Origin: Halichoerus grypus
Lineage: Eukaryota > Chordata > Mammalia > Carnivora > Phocidae
Reading direction: 5' to 3'
Assembly: GCF_964656455.1 (NCBI RefSeq)
Contig: NC_135717.1
Location: 11,685,033 to 11,749,032 of the forward strand
DNA: 64,000 bases
In this document: in pieces, positions 21,845-32,799 of the stretch
Numbering within the stretch: position 1 is the stretch's first letter
Layout: each line of letters begins with the position of its first letter
Translations under genes and position numbers: made by a program
The notes under the pieces: generated by a model
Told to the model about the DNA's origin: nothing
What the model saw: the letters and a program-made list of their open reading frames with translations, nothing else
The model's database searches: none

Positions 21845-22481
21845 TCGGTTCCTCCTTTAAATTCCACCAGGACATGCCTTCCTGCTCAGTCCTCTGAACC
21901 TCACCCCTTGCAAATGACACCTCTATATTACAGGATGCTATTCTCAAAGTGTGTTTTCCAGTATTTCCTCCACACTGTAAAAATTAATGGACTAGGAGAT
22001 TTGTGTTCAGTTCTCAAAGAACCCTTAAAAGGCTGTAGTAGAAGAAAGCGTGGTTCAATGGTGAAAATGATGACTAGCTTGGATGATGACCAATTCAGAT
22101 AATTGGCCATAGACCTCTAATCTCCCTCCCATCCCTCTGTCACTCAGCAGGGACCCGGCCGATCATTCCATCAATACATTTATTTTGTCAGCTGTCACTG
22201 TGTGGCGCCCACACGTCTCAGCTGGGTAACTTAGGCTGAGAAATGGAAACCTGCCAATATCAGAATCATTTCATCCCTATCACGTGCCTTTCTTGTCATA
22301 TGGATTTTCAATGCATTTCTGCCTGGCTTGGCAAATCTCAGCCATGACCTTGCTTTTAGCTGCTGGGTCCCTTTAATTATTACTATCAATTCCAACCAGC
22401 TTGAGTCAGTACATTTCCAAACTGCATTAACTCAGTAAGTTCTACCCACAAGATTTCTATTTTATTCTGTCCGGCATCCCC

Positions 22482-22529
<48 letters not shown>

Positions 22530-23059
22530 TCACTCAGAACTGGTTATTTCTCCTCAGCAGGGAGCATGCATATGTACACACATGGATTTATTTCCATATG
22601 ACTTTTCATGCACAGTTTCTCCTTGGAGTAACTTCACTCCTGTCAGAAGGAGAGTACTGGATTCCTGATAATGTTAAATAACTAAACCATTGCCCATTCT
22701 GCATTGAGTCCTGAGCTTTCCAAACCAGGCACCACGATAAATTCACTGGATATCAGTCATCATTCTGAGAAGTGAAGCAAATAGTCCAAAAATGGGTGTC
22801 AGAGAAAAGCTACCTCCTAGTTCATTAGAATCCTGGAGATGAAGTGAGGACATCACACAGCTCATGAGAAAGTGATCATGAGATTCCCTGCCCCCCCGGC
22901 CACATCTGGACTAGGGACCCCTCCGGGGGCTTCCTCCTTTTCTAAGGCCCTCGTCTGCTGGTCTCCATGCAGGCAGCACTTCTGAGCATTGCACTAACTA
23001 CAGAGATTTTGCTCTGGGGTCACAGGCAGGGTGCGAAGGCATGGAAGGGAAAGGGACAT
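21845..23059. other. Repeat-poor sequence with (CA)n, no gene seen
   Basis: A (CA)n run lies at about 22487-22527. The block 22140-22445 has no recognisable repeat and contains AT-rich words such as TTTAATTATTACTATCAATTCC. It is a candidate conserved non-coding element, unproven. Confidence 0.4.
22486..22527. repeat. (CA)n microsatellite
   Basis: A pure CA run of about 20 units after CCCCTCTA. Confidence 0.97.
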
Positions 23060-23235
23060 GAGTTTTCAAGTCAAGCCTGGATCCAAACCCAGTTCTAGCA
23101 CTCGTGCGATCATGGACAAGCTCCATCATCTGGATAACGGAGATGATTATCGGTCTGTCAGTGAGGTTTAAGGTAAACAGTGTGCATACACAAAGGGCCA
23201 GCACAGAGCCTGTTATTTACATGCTGCTCCTACTC
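23060..23235 (+). repeat. MIR SINE fragment
   Basis: Sense MIR: GAGTTTTCAAGTCAAGCCTGGATCCAAACCCAG, CATGGACAAGCTCCATCATCTGGATAACGGAGATGATTATC, and a GCCAGCACAGAGCCTG tail (consensus GCACAGTGCCTG). Confidence 0.7.
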
Positions 23236-23409
23236 CTGCTGTTAGCGCCCCAGCTCAGTCATCGGCCAAGTATAGAAGCTGCGATATTTTCAACTTGCCT
23301 TGAAACCACCGTCCCACTCCTGATCCCTGTAAAAACAGTAACAGCAGAAAATGGTGCAGAGAGGCTACTGGTTAATTCCCAATGTATATTACTCTCTTCT
23401 TCAGCAACA

Positions 23410-23670
23410 TAACCATGATTTCCCCCTGGCAATGTTGTCACCCACTTGAAATTTCCAGTACATTCCGCAACCTCCCTTGAAGCTTACATGCAGACATGAT
23501 TAAGTTCTGGCCAGTAAGATATAAATAAAAGTGGTGTGAAGTTTCCAGGAAATATGTTTTTTTTAAAGAGGAGGCATTCCCTTTTTCCTTCTACTTCCTC
23601 TATCTTGTTGCCTGGAACACTTATGTGAGGACTGGTGCTCTAGCAGCCATCTTGGGTTATGAGGACAGAC
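23410..23670 (+). repeat. Old interspersed repeat, same family as 13.1-13.6 kb
   Basis: Shares CTTGAAGCTTACATGCAGACATG...AAGTTCTGGCCAGTAAGAT and GCAGCCATCTTGGGTTATGAGGAC (23643-23666) with the family seen at 13.1 kb. Name not assigned. Confidence 0.5.
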
Positions 23671-23935
23671 TCACAGCCTACGCAGCTTGGAGGGAAGGGC
23701 ACAGGACGACAGGGCAAAGTAGAGAGATGGGTGGGGCTTGAGGGGCGCACAGGAGTGGCCTGTCATCCAGACAGGTGGGCGGGTAATGAGGAGGAAGGGG
23801 GGAGGAAGGATTATCTCTATGGCGGGTCCAGCCCAGAGGAAGAGGACTCAGGCCAAGCAGGAGGGAAGCAGAGGGAAGAGCAAGCTGGAGACAGAAGGGG
23901 GGAGAAAGGGAGAGCAAGTGTGGGGAGTGCAGGTC
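23671..23935. repeat. Purine-rich (GA/GGA) low-complexity tract
   Basis: Strongly purine-rich on the plus strand, dense in GGGAGG, GGAAGAG and AGAAGGGGGG words. Open frames across it (up to 199 codons on the minus strand, 23848-24447) are composition artefacts. Confidence 0.6.
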
Positions 23936-23939
23936 ACTG

Positions 23940-24190
23940 TGGTCTTACAGGAGCCCAGAGTGGGAGGGGACAATAGTGGACCAGAAGCAGGCCATGGAGA
24001 GATGTGCCGCAGAGCCTGGAATGTGTCCCGTGACCAAGACAGCGCTGCTGAAGCTTTGTCATCCTGAGCACGACAGGATGAAATATGCGTTCTAGAATGA
24101 TTAGAAGGATTGCTCGGTGTGGAGAACGGGCAGTGGAGGAGGGGCAAGGGGCAAGGCTCGGCGACCAGGGAGGATCCTGTTGAAATAACA
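23940..24190 (-). repeat. L2 LINE fragment (antisense)
   Basis: GGATGAAATATGCGTTCTAGAATGATTAGAAGGATTGCTCGGTGTGGAGAACGGGCAGTGGAGGAGGGG matches the antisense L2 phrase AGATTTGCATTTTAGAAAGATCACTCTGG...TGTGGAGAATGGATTGGAGGGG. Confidence 0.55.
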
Positions 24191-25395
24191 TAATCAAACA
24201 ATAACAGTGCCCCCAACAGAGAGGAACATCGCTTTACCCGAAAAAAAGGCAGCGATGTTCTGGCCCATTCTGATGTCGTTCCCCCAGTGAAAGCCAAAAA
24301 CCTCGTGTTACGTTGCAGGCATCTCTCCAGGCATCCAGAGGAACAGAAGCCAAGTGTACAGATGGCTGGGATGCCACTCATATTGGAGCAGAGCATCAGA
24401 AAATTAGCAGCTAGCTCGGTGCTTCTGAGACCATCCTGCTGGGACATCTCCAGTGGGTCCCCAGCAAGCCCAGCCTATGTCCAGAGCTGGAAAGCTGACA
24501 AAGCAGAATGGTGTGGCTGGTCACACTGGCCTTCTGAATGAATGAGGGAGGGGATGAATGAATGCAGGAGCTTATCAATTGCATTTCTGGATCAGGGTTA
24601 CCCTGGTTTCTATAGCTAACCCTCAGGGTGAGGGTTTTCTTTTTTCTCACTTCCCATCTCTGGCCTTTTATTTTAAGTACTCCTTAAAAGAGCTGGAAAG
24701 TGTTATTGAACCATTCCACCTCTCCACACTACTCAGAGGAGTGAGCCATTATCCTCCATCACAAATGGTGTCCGGGATGGGTGCGATGCTCCTCACACCT
24801 CGACTTTTAGCTGATCTTATAGCCTTTTACCGACAGTGGAGGTGGGTAATTTGGGAAATATATTTTTAGAAACGCTATAAATGCAGAACAAAAGTTAAGC
24901 TGATACATAACACATGGAGCCTGAGTTGTCAAGCACCCTGTTACTCTATAAAAACCTTTCCTGAGCGGCCAGTGTTCACTTTGGAGTCGGGGGAGAAGTA
25001 GGCTTTTTCCAGTAAGGCAACTGTCCTGGTGGGAATGAATTCAGCGAAGGAAACCACGTGCCATAGGCTGAGCTAGTCAGTGTGCGTGTTTATGCCCAAC
25101 TGTCCATTATGGGTTCATTCCCTTTCCATCCTGCCTCGTCACCTTCTGAAAGAAGAAAAGGAAAGTTCCTAGAGTAAATCCTCATACAGGGTTATCAAGC
25201 AGATCCTGACATAAATCTCATATTCTAAGGAATTCTAAGAATCTTCACCAATGCCTCCCTTTCCTTTCCACGGGTTCAAACACATTCATTACATGCTTGG
25301 GTCTGTGGGCCCTGAGATGCCCCAGGAAATTTCCAGTGGCCTTCCTGTCACCCTGGACAATGATGCACGGTGCTTGGTCACACAAAATGATAATA
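24191..25395. other. Unassigned sequence, no gene seen
   Basis: No repeat or exon is recognised. A TATA-like ACTCTATAAAAACC at about 24942-24955 is present without other promoter signs. Confidence 0.4.
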
Positions 25396-26175
25396 CAAAC
25401 TAATGTTCAGCCAAAAAGCATCACCTCACACCCATTAGGATAGCTACAATTAAAAAAAAAAAAGAAAATAATAAGTATTGGTAAGGATATGGAGAAATCG
25501 GAACCCTTGGGCGCTGTTGGTAGGAACGTAAAGTGGTGTCAGTCACCCTGTGGAAAACGGTGTGGTGGCTTCTCAAAAAAAATTAAAAAAAAAAAAGATT
25601 ATATGATCCAGAAATGTCACTGCTGGGTATAGATCCAAAAGAATTGGAAGCAGGTTCTCAAAGAGGGATCTGTACACCCGTATTCAGGGCAGTGTCATTC
25701 ACAATAGCCAAGAGGTGGAAGCAACCCAAATGTCCAGTGATGGTTGAATAAATAAGCAAACCAGGTCTGTCCATACAATATGGTCAATATTCAGCCTTAG
25801 AAAGGAAGGAAATCCTGACACCTGCTACAACATGGATGAACCTTGAGGACATTACATTAAGTGACATAAGCCAGTCACAAAAAGACAAATAGTGTAGGAT
25901 TCCACTCATCTGAGACAGCTAGAGTTGTCAAAAATTCATAGAGACAGAAAGCAGAATGGTAGTCACCATTGGCTAAGGAGAGCGGGGGATGGGGGATTAG
26001 TGTTTAATGGGGACAAAGTTTCATTTTTACAAGATGAGGAGTTCCGGGGATGGATGGTGGTGATGGTTGTACAATAAGGTGAATGTGTTTAACACCACTG
26101 AGCCGTACACTTAAAAATGGTTAAGATGGTAAATTTTGTGTTAGGGGTATTTTAGCACAATTTTAAATAAAAAGC
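25396..26175 (+). mobile_element. Old L1 (L1M-type) 3' end
   Basis: Sense L1 ORF2 end and 3' UTR: AAAAGCATCACCTCACACCCATTAGGATAGC, GATATGGAGAAATCGG, CACTGCTGGGTATAGATCC, CACAATAGCCAAGAGGTGG, ending CACTGAGCCGTACACTTAAAAATGGTTAAGATGG. Same section of L1 as at 4.78-5.64 kb, but a different subfamily end. Non-functional. Confidence 0.93.
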
Positions 26176-26965
26176 ATCTGTGGGTCTGTAGGAGAGAAGA
26201 GGTACCAGACTATTTTCTGCTTGATCAGTCCTAAGGGAGACCTAAGGGAGATAGGTCTTCTCCTCTTCTTGCCCTCTGCTTTCTTAATCCCTTCCTTCCT
26301 CCCTCCATGCTGCTTACTCAGGGCACGCAGAGACCATCCTGGTGTCCTGGGAGCTGGGAACCTCTGCTCTCCCCCTCCTCCAACATCAAAGTCATCCATC
26401 ACCAAGATCTCAGCCACCCCCTAGTTCCCCACAAGCCCCAGACTCCTCCACCTATCCACTAAGCTCCAAACTCGCATTGCCACTTGCCCACTGGAAACGT
26501 CCCCCAACTGAGCCACCCAGGTTCCCCAGCGGCATCTTTTCTTTCTCGTGCCATCCCAGAGCCAAGCCCAGGATCTTGAGCGCTGTAAGCACTCGTACCC
26601 GTCAGGAGCTGCTTCCATGGGCTCTGACTGCTCTATCTGGGGGTGATGTTAGAGTCCAATTTCTGGATGTATCAGAAACAAAAGAGGGGAGATTAAGTGG
26701 ACACAAGAAGTGCAGAGTGAGGTGATAACTGCTCTTCACCTGAGTGTTCAAAAGAAAGAGTTCAAGAACACAGAAAATGTAGCAGAGCTTGACGTGATAG
26801 CGGGATCCTTCCCCATCAGCACCTCTTTGGGATCTGGGCAGATCTGAGGTCTAGTGCGGCCCCAAGCATTCTTGGAGCATTTGGGAAGTTTTCTCATAGG
26901 GAGGGGCCAAAGGTAGGGAGGTTCCCCTACATCCAGGGGAGCCAAATAATAACGAACCACACCAG
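26176..26965. other. Unassigned sequence, no gene seen
   Basis: Pyrimidine-rich at 26240-26520. Overlapping short open frames show no recognised domain. Confidence 0.4.
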
Positions 26966-26967
26966 GT

Positions 26968-27142
26968 TCTCAAAGACGTCCCCAGACTAGCAGCAGCTGG
27001 GAACTTGTAAGAAATGCAAAATTCTCAAGTCCCACCCCAGAACTACTAAATCAAAAACTCAGGTGCTGGAGCCCAGCCATCTGTGTTTCAACGTGCCCCT
27101 AGGTGATTCTGATGCGTACTGAATGTTGAGAACCATGGTTCT
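26968..27142 (-). mobile_element. MER5A-like hAT-Charlie DNA transposon
   Basis: Ordered MER5A phrases: CCCCAGACTAGCAGCAGCTGGGAACTTGTAAGAAATGCAAAATTCTCAAGTCCCACCCCAGA, then CCATCTGTGTTTCAACGTGCCCCTAGGTGATTCTGATGC, then TTGAGAACCATGG. It is a non-autonomous MITE-like remnant. Orientation is set relative to the copy at 51.75 kb, which reads in the other direction. Confidence 0.85.
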
Positions 27143-27157
27143 CAAATATATATTCAA

Positions 27158-27200
27158 ATGAAATATATATGATATATATATATACATATATATATATTCA
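27158..27200. repeat. (AT)n low-complexity run
   Basis: AAATATATATGATATATATATATACATATATATATATTC: an alternating AT tract able to pair with itself. Confidence 0.9.
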
Positions 27201-28595
27201 AAAGATGCTAAGAAAAAATATCCAAAACTTGGAAGTCAAACACAGAAAGCAGAGCAAGACCTTTCAGTATCATACTGAGGCATTATTCAGCAGGCAACCC
27301 ATTATTTCTGGGGAATGTAGCTCTGGTTGAATTTGCTATGTATTATACATTAGATCCCAGACACTAGGAAGCTATATGTAACTCCTAGCTTCCTATCCAT
27401 TAGAAAAGATGACCCCAAAGGCTGTGGGTTTTAATTGCCCTGTAGGACAGTCAGCACTTCTGTATCTGACTCAGCAGTCTCATGCTCACATTCCTTTTGG
27501 AATGCCTCTAAATACCCAGTTACTGAAAACGCACTTGGAGCCAGCTTTAACATTTTACTGGGTCCCTCGTTAACGAGTGGACAGATCTTTGACACATGTC
27601 CATTCTATATTCATAGGAGAATCGTGTTTTTAGCATTTTGAAAATTATTCTTTCAGATACATACATCTTGGTTACAAGACCCGAAGTATGCGTTGGGTTA
27701 GATTCCATCCCCGGTAGTCCATTGTGAGACCATTTGAGTGGAAGGGCCATGTGTCTGGCATGTAGAGGAACCAGTTTTTCTGGAGATGGTGGCTGAGCCA
27801 CTTGCAATGGGCTCAGACACCTGCAGCCTGGCCAGTGCGGTCAGGAAGAAACCTCTGAATGGACCTGAGGGCAGGTGCTTTGTTCCCCAATTGGGTGATA
27901 TGGCCACATGGCCCCTCCCACTTCCAACAATCTGGTTCTGTAAGCCATCACGTGCTGAGCATCAAGCACGGCCAACACCAGGGCAGGTCCCCAGAGATAA
28001 AGAGATGAGTGGTGTTGGCAGTTAGGGAACCAAGACTCACCCTACTATCCTCCAACGGATAGATATGCGCACAAAGGACATAACACAAAACATGCCGAAC
28101 ACCCAGATGAGTAACAGGTATATTACAGATCTTGTTATGCATCCATCAGAGGAAGACAGACCAGAATGGAGAGATGATAGCCAGCCTGTGAACGCATGCC
28201 CCACCCAGACTTCCAACAGGAGGATGAGCCGGGCATGTAAGCACCCACGGCACCTGCATCGAGCACTTCTGGAAGCAGAGACACAGCACCAAGCACAGGC
28301 AATGACCTTTATCCCCAAAGCTCCTTGCAATGGAGAAAAGTAAACAGTGGGCTTCAGCAATCAGATCACCTCCTCCTCTTCCCTGGAGAGGAGCAACAAA
28401 TAAGCTGGTGGAGAGTACTTGCTACCAACCTCAGCAGAAAGAGAGGGAGACCCACCTCTGTGGCCAAATGAGATAGGTGAAGATAAGGGTTCCTCAGGAA
28501 GACAAAGACAGTTTCTCACCCTGGAGAATCCTTGCCTGGAGAGAAGATAGACCCCACGCCTAGCTCATGTCAGTGAACAGACAATGTCAGAGGAA
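27201..28595. other. Unassigned sequence, no gene seen
   Basis: No repeat is recognised with confidence. Several overlapping frames of 86-107 codons (27547-28360) lie on both strands with no recognised domain and are taken as chance. Confidence 0.4.
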
Positions 28596-28599
28596 GAGG

Positions 28600-28945
28600 G
28601 TGGGTCTATACTCAGTGTCATCATGATAGGATAGGTCTGCTGATGACTGTGATCCCATCCATCCCCTATCAGCCTGGTGGGGACCTGCTTGCAGGACATG
28701 CTTGAGAAGACCCCTGAGCTGAGTCTTTAGGGACCGTAGGAAATTGGCCTGGTGAAGGAAGGCAGGCACAGGTCCACAGCACTAAGGGTACATGATGAGC
28801 AGCGACCAGAACGAGTCATACTGCTTGACTGTGGGAATGTCCAGTGGTAGTATGGTTGCTGGAACACGAATTTCAAAAAGTCATGGAGTGGTCAGATTTC
28901 ATGTTGAAACGGTCAGCAGAGACTGGATGGTGGAGTGCCCTGTGT
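28600..28945 (-). repeat. L2 LINE fragment (antisense)
   Basis: GAAGACCCCTGAGCTGAGTCTTTAGGGACCGTAGGAAATTGGCCTGGTGAAGGAAGGCAGG and GTCATGGAGTGGTCAGATTTCATGTTGAAACGGTCAG match the antisense L2 order (GAGCTGAGTCTTGAAGGATGAGTAGGA ... GACATGGTCAGATTTGCATTTTAGAAAG). Confidence 0.6.
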
Positions 28946-28966
28946 ATCATGAGTTTAAAATTTGAG

Positions 28967-29160
28967 GGGGCGCCTGGGTGGCTCAGTCATTAAGCATTTG
29001 TCTTCGGCTCAGGTCATGATCCCGGAGTCCTGGGATCGAGCCCCGCATCAGGCTCCCTGCTCCACGGGAAGCCTGCTTCTCCCTCTCCCACTCCCCCTGC
29101 TTGTGTTCCCTCTCTCGCTGTGTCTCTCTCTGTCAAATAAATAAAATCTTTAAGAAAAAA
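28967..29160 (+). mobile_element. SINEC, full length, young
   Basis: Complete sense copy. Perfect 18-bp TSD ATGAGTTTAAAATTTGAG at 28949-28966 and 29161-29178. Confidence 0.97.
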
Positions 29161-29239
29161 ATGAGTTTAAAATTTGAGAGGGAGTCATCGATGATTGTAT
29201 TCACAGGCCTGCTGTAGTCAGATTTGTTTTACAAAGATA

Positions 29240-29585
29240 AGAATAACTAGCATTTATTGAGCCCCTTCAATGAGCCAGGCATTGTTCTCTATGCTCTACC
29301 CGTATTAATTCATATAATTCTTCTTTAAATGTTTTTTTAAAGATTTTATTTATTTCAGAGAGAGAGAGCATGAGAGGGAGGCGGGTCAGAGGGAGAGGCA
29401 GACTGAGCCACCCAGGCGCCCCAATTCATAGAATTCTTGACAACTCCTTAAGGTATCATTACTATTCTGTTCAGAGGTGGGAAAACTGAGGCACGGAGAA
29501 TTAAGTACCTTCTTCAAGGTCACTTGGTCCGTAAATGGCAAATAGAGGATTTGAACATGGGCAGTCTGGCAATGAAACTGACATG
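29240..29585 (-). repeat. MIR SINE, split by a SINEC remnant
   Basis: Antisense MIR: AACTAGCATTTATTGAGCCCCTTCAATGAGCCAGGCATTGTTCTC, then after the insertion GGTATCATTACTATTCTGTTCAGAGGTGGGAAAACTGAGGCACGG and CAAGGTCACTTGGTCCGTAAATGGC. The two halves join cleanly once the SINEC at 29331-29422 is removed. Confidence 0.88.
29331..29422 (-). mobile_element. SINEC with internal deletion
   Basis: Has a poly-T end with AAGATTTTATTTATTTCAG and a head end GACTGAGCCACCCAGGCGCCCC, but most of the tRNA-like region between them is missing. Flanking near-copies AATTCATATAATTCTT (29307-29322) and AATTCATAGAATTCTT (29423-29438) are the TSD, one mismatch apart, taken from the host MIR. Confidence 0.93.
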
Positions 29586-29743
29586 CTTAATATCATACTT
29601 TTTACCTCACTTTTGTTACTTTAATTTTTCATAATCTGAGCGTAATTAAGGAAACTTTGTGAAGGAGGGCTGGACTATCCTTTTCAAGGATTTGGAATAA
29701 GTTAGAGCTACCTTTCAAATTCAGACCCAGAGTACGTTACTTT
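29586..29743. other. Unassigned spacer
   Basis: No feature is recognised in this short spacer between MIR and SINEC. Confidence 0.4.
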
Positions 29744-29756
29744 AAGAGTGTTACTG

Positions 29757-29991
29757 GGGGGCACCTGCGTGGCTCAGTCAGTTAAGCGTCCAACTCTTGA
29801 TTTTGGCTCAGGTCATGATCTCAGGGTCTTGAGATTGAGCCCCATCTCAGGCTCTGTGCTCAGTGGAGAGTCTGCTGGAGATGCTTTCTCTCCCTCTCCT
29901 CCTCCCCCCACAGGAGGGCAGGTGCCATTCATCTCAGTGAGGGAGCATGCTTGCTCTCTCTCTCTCAAATAAATAAATCTTTCAAAAAAAA
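29757..29991 (+). mobile_element. SINEC carrying a foreign 24-bp segment
   Basis: Sense copy with 11-bp TSD AAGAGTGTTAC at 29744-29754 and 29992-30002. Within the CT-rich body, 29914-29937 is not SINE-like and matches 31080-31103 exactly (24 of 24). Otherwise it is an ordinary older-subfamily SINEC (ACTCTTGATTTTGGCTCAGG type). Confidence 0.95.
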
Positions 29992-30052
29992 AAGAGTGTT
30001 ACGGCCGGGGGGGTGGGGGAAGAACAAAACAAACAAAAAAGAATGTTCCCCA

Positions 30053-30160
30053 GGGGTGCCTGACTGGCTCAGTCCATGGAGCCTGCGACTCTTGATCTCA
30101 GGGTTGTGGGTTCAAGCCCCATATTGGATGGAGAGATTACTTAAAAATCTTAAAAAAAAG
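30053..30160 (+). mobile_element. Short SINEC-type element (tRNA part only)
   Basis: Contains GGGGTGCCTGACTGGCTCAGT, GACTCTTGATCTCAGGGTTGTGGGTTCAAGCCCC and then directly an ACTTAAAAATCTTAAAAAAAA tail, with no CT-rich body. This is the short, older carnivore tRNA-Lys SINE layout. Confidence 0.9.
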
Positions 30161-30224
30161 AGTTATCAAATTCTCTGGCTCCAGGTTGTTCTTCAAAATG
30201 TGAGAAAAAGTGATTCTTCACGCA

Positions 30225-30312
30225 GTTGTTAAGATTCAGTGATAAAACACATGAAATGCACCTAGCACCCTGCCCTTGACACAATACAACAGGTGCTTGC
30301 CAAGTGTGAGCA
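30225..30312 (+). repeat. MIR tail fragment
   Basis: GATAAAACACATGAAATGCACCTAGCACCCTGCCCTTGACACAATAC resembles the sense MIR end (AATACATGTAAAGCGCCTAGCACAGTGCCTGGCACA). Confidence 0.5.
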
Positions 30313-30571
30313 GCCTGGACTATTGCATTTCACATTGGGATGAAAGCTTTTCCCAATTATAGGATTCTCAGATATCTTCCAGGCAAGTTGGGGGGATATG
30401 TTTGGGGTGATTAAGCCCTTGAACTCACACTAGACCCACTGGGTGGATTCCAAAAGCAAACCTGATCTGGAACTTTCAACTGAGTTAGAATAGCAGGAAA
30501 TGCATGGTTGACAAAAGAGAGGGAAGAAGGAGGGAGAATAAATATGAATGCTCCATCCTAAAGACAAATGG

Positions 30572-30724
30572 TGGGGCGCCTGGGTGGCTCAGTCAGTTAA
30601 GTGTCTGACTCTTGATTTCGGTTCAGTTCACGATCTCAAGGTTGTGAGATTGAGCCCCACATCTGCGCCAGGCATGGAGGCTGCTGGGCATTCTCTCTCT
30701 TCCTCTCCCACAACCCCTCCCCCA

Positions 30725-30767
<43 letters not shown>

Positions 30768-30803
30768 ATAGATAAAAAAAAAAATCTTTAAAAAATAAAT
30801 AAA
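30572..30803 (+). mobile_element. SINEC with expanded (CT)n
   Basis: Sense copy with 13-bp TSD TAAAGACAAATGG at 30559-30571 and 30804-30816. The pyrimidine body has grown into a pure (CT)n run at about 30730-30767, likely length-variable between individuals. Confidence 0.96.
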
Positions 30804-30816
30804 TAAAGACAAATGG

Positions 30817-31474
30817 GAGAGTGATACCAGGGCATTCGAGAATTACCCAGACATGCACAGGGTTCCTTTGCTCCTATCAACCTACATGTAGGAACAAACT
30901 GGTATGACTGAATGTGCCCACATCCACAAGAAGGGGCATCGGGCTGCCTTGTCAACTCACTGCAGACTCCTTTATATACATATGTGCTCCCAGGAACACC
31001 TGTCGGGGGAGAGCGGGGTCTGAATGGGGACACCTAGGGACATCCCCACTCCTGGGAATTAAATGCTCCAAAAGTGAGCGAGGGCAGGTGCCATTCATCT
31101 CAGGCAGGAAGTCTTTACCCGGGGTTTGTAATCATAAATCCAGATGGAGAAAAACATTATATCTTTTATTTCCCTTACCGCTAACTGAAATGTAGCATTT
31201 CCTTCAATTACGGATGCAGACAACAAACTGCAACAGAACGTGCATTACCCGAGACTTTATCCCTCCCAAAACCACAGATATTTTCATATCACATCGTGCT
31301 TGTGTAGATATCACAAAATATCAATTATGTTCATCGTGACTTCAAATTAGGCTCATGATTAGCCCCACAGCTAGAACTTGTTACCTAACGTGTTAATAAA
31401 GAAGCAGATCCGTTACTATGTCACAAATTTGTTTTGGTAATGTTGTGATAAATGGTTTAAGCATAATCCAGTTT
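30817..31474. other. Repeat-free sequence, candidate conserved block
   Basis: No transposon is recognised. 31190-31470 is AT-rich but not low complexity (for example ATCAATTATGTTCATCGTG), and it is a candidate non-coding element. 31080-31103 is the partner of the 24-bp segment in the SINEC at 29.76 kb. Confidence 0.3.
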
Positions 31475-31486
31475 ATTTTATTCTTT

Positions 31487-31694
31487 TTTTAAAAGATTTC
31501 ATTTATTTGTTTGAAACAGAGAGAGAGCACAAGTGGGGTGGGGGGGGCAGAGGGAGACAGAGAGAGAATCTTCAAGCGGACTCTGCACTGAGCTTGGAGC
31601 CCGACACGGAGCTCGAACCCAGGACCCTGAGATCATGACCTGAGCTGAAATCAAGAGTTGGATGCTTAATTGACCGAGCCACCTGTGCGCCCCC
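31487..31694 (-). mobile_element. SINEC, antisense
   Basis: T-rich start with AAAAGATTTCATTTATTTG, G-rich body, and a head ending GAGCCACCTGTGCGCCCC. TSD ATTTTATTCTTT at 31475-31486 and 31695-31706. Confidence 0.96.
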
Positions 31695-31929
31695 ATTTTA
31701 TTCTTTAGGAGTGGTCTTCTGAGAAGGAGACTGTAGGGATCCCCCGATTGTCAGGGGTCCTGGGCTTAAGTTGGGTATAATGAACCTGCTGCCTAAAAAC
31801 CAAAGTGTGAGGACCCGGCATCGCAGGACATGCTCTGCCCATGAGAAAACGTGATTCCTAAGGAAGGGTAAACACTCTGCAGTTTGGTGAGGAGGAGAGA
31901 AAATCCTGCAAGACAAGAAATAAAAGGAA

Positions 31930-32132
31930 CTAATTTTTTGGAGCACTTACGTCACATCACAGACTGTCCGTTCCTTAAAATAATCTCATGCCACCCTAAT
32001 AACAGCCTCATGAGGTGAGAACAATTTCCCCCATTTTACAGATGGGTAAACTGTGGCTCAGGAAGTATAATCCTACTGCAGGGAAATGAAGGAACTAGAC
32101 CCAGCTCCGACTCAGGTCTGTTTGACTATCTA
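31930..32132 (-). repeat. MIR SINE fragment
   Basis: Antisense MIR: AATAACAGCCTCATGAGGTGAGAACAATTTCCCCCATTTTACAGATGGGTAAACTGTGGCTCAGG, ending CCGACTCAGGTCTGTTTGAC. A well-kept core. Confidence 0.9.
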
Positions 32133-32799
32133 TCTACTCTCTGACCGTGGCCATGACAATGAGAAACAGCTTTGGAAGGACCTCTCCACAAACGGAGAGG
32201 TCAACACATCCACCAGAGAAGAAGCCACCTTGGGTGGTCACTGAGGTTAGATCCTGCTTTGCAAGAACCCACGGCAGGGTCAGGGTCCAGCATCCGCACG
32301 GTGAGCTCCTCTATATTTGCCCTGAGGACACACTCTCCTCGGCCAGTGTTCCTTAAGCCAGGCCATTCCTACCTGGTGAGGCAGGTGTCCTTGGGTGGAC
32401 AATCTACCTGCAGCCCGAGGCCTCTCCTAATCAAATACATCCTCCTTCCTTCCCTCTGTTCTTCCTTCCCAGAGGGGCCCCGTAGTCTGAAAGCTCCCAG
32501 CCTGTTCCTGCTCACTCTCCCCATGACGCTTCATGGGTATTTCCTTCAATAGATGGCATGGATGTCCACTTCCATCTTGCAGGACCCAAATTAATGCATC
32601 CCCCAGACCTGAACAAAGCTGCAACCCTGGTCCCCTCTGGTGGGCAATAAAGGACAGTGTGTTTCTTGTGACAGTTTCATGGGCCAAGAAGGGAAACCAC
32701 ACCCTCCTTCTAAACAGTCACGTGAAGAATACATCACGGTAAAATAAACCGACATGGATGGCATGGGCCAAGGTTGTTACCGCTGAAAACAACAGGGTA
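32133..32799. other. Unassigned sequence, no gene seen
   Basis: No repeat or exon is recognised. Frames of up to 126 codons (32172-32552, plus) lack any recognised domain. Confidence 0.4.

Noticed and set aside
23848..24447. 199-codon open frame on the minus strand, the longest in the window
   Set aside because: It spans a purine-rich tract and an L2 antisense fragment. The length is explained by biased composition.
24942..24990. TATA-like ACTCTATAAAAACC followed by a possible start region
   Set aside because: No CpG island, no downstream exon and no LTR structure, so a chance match is more likely.
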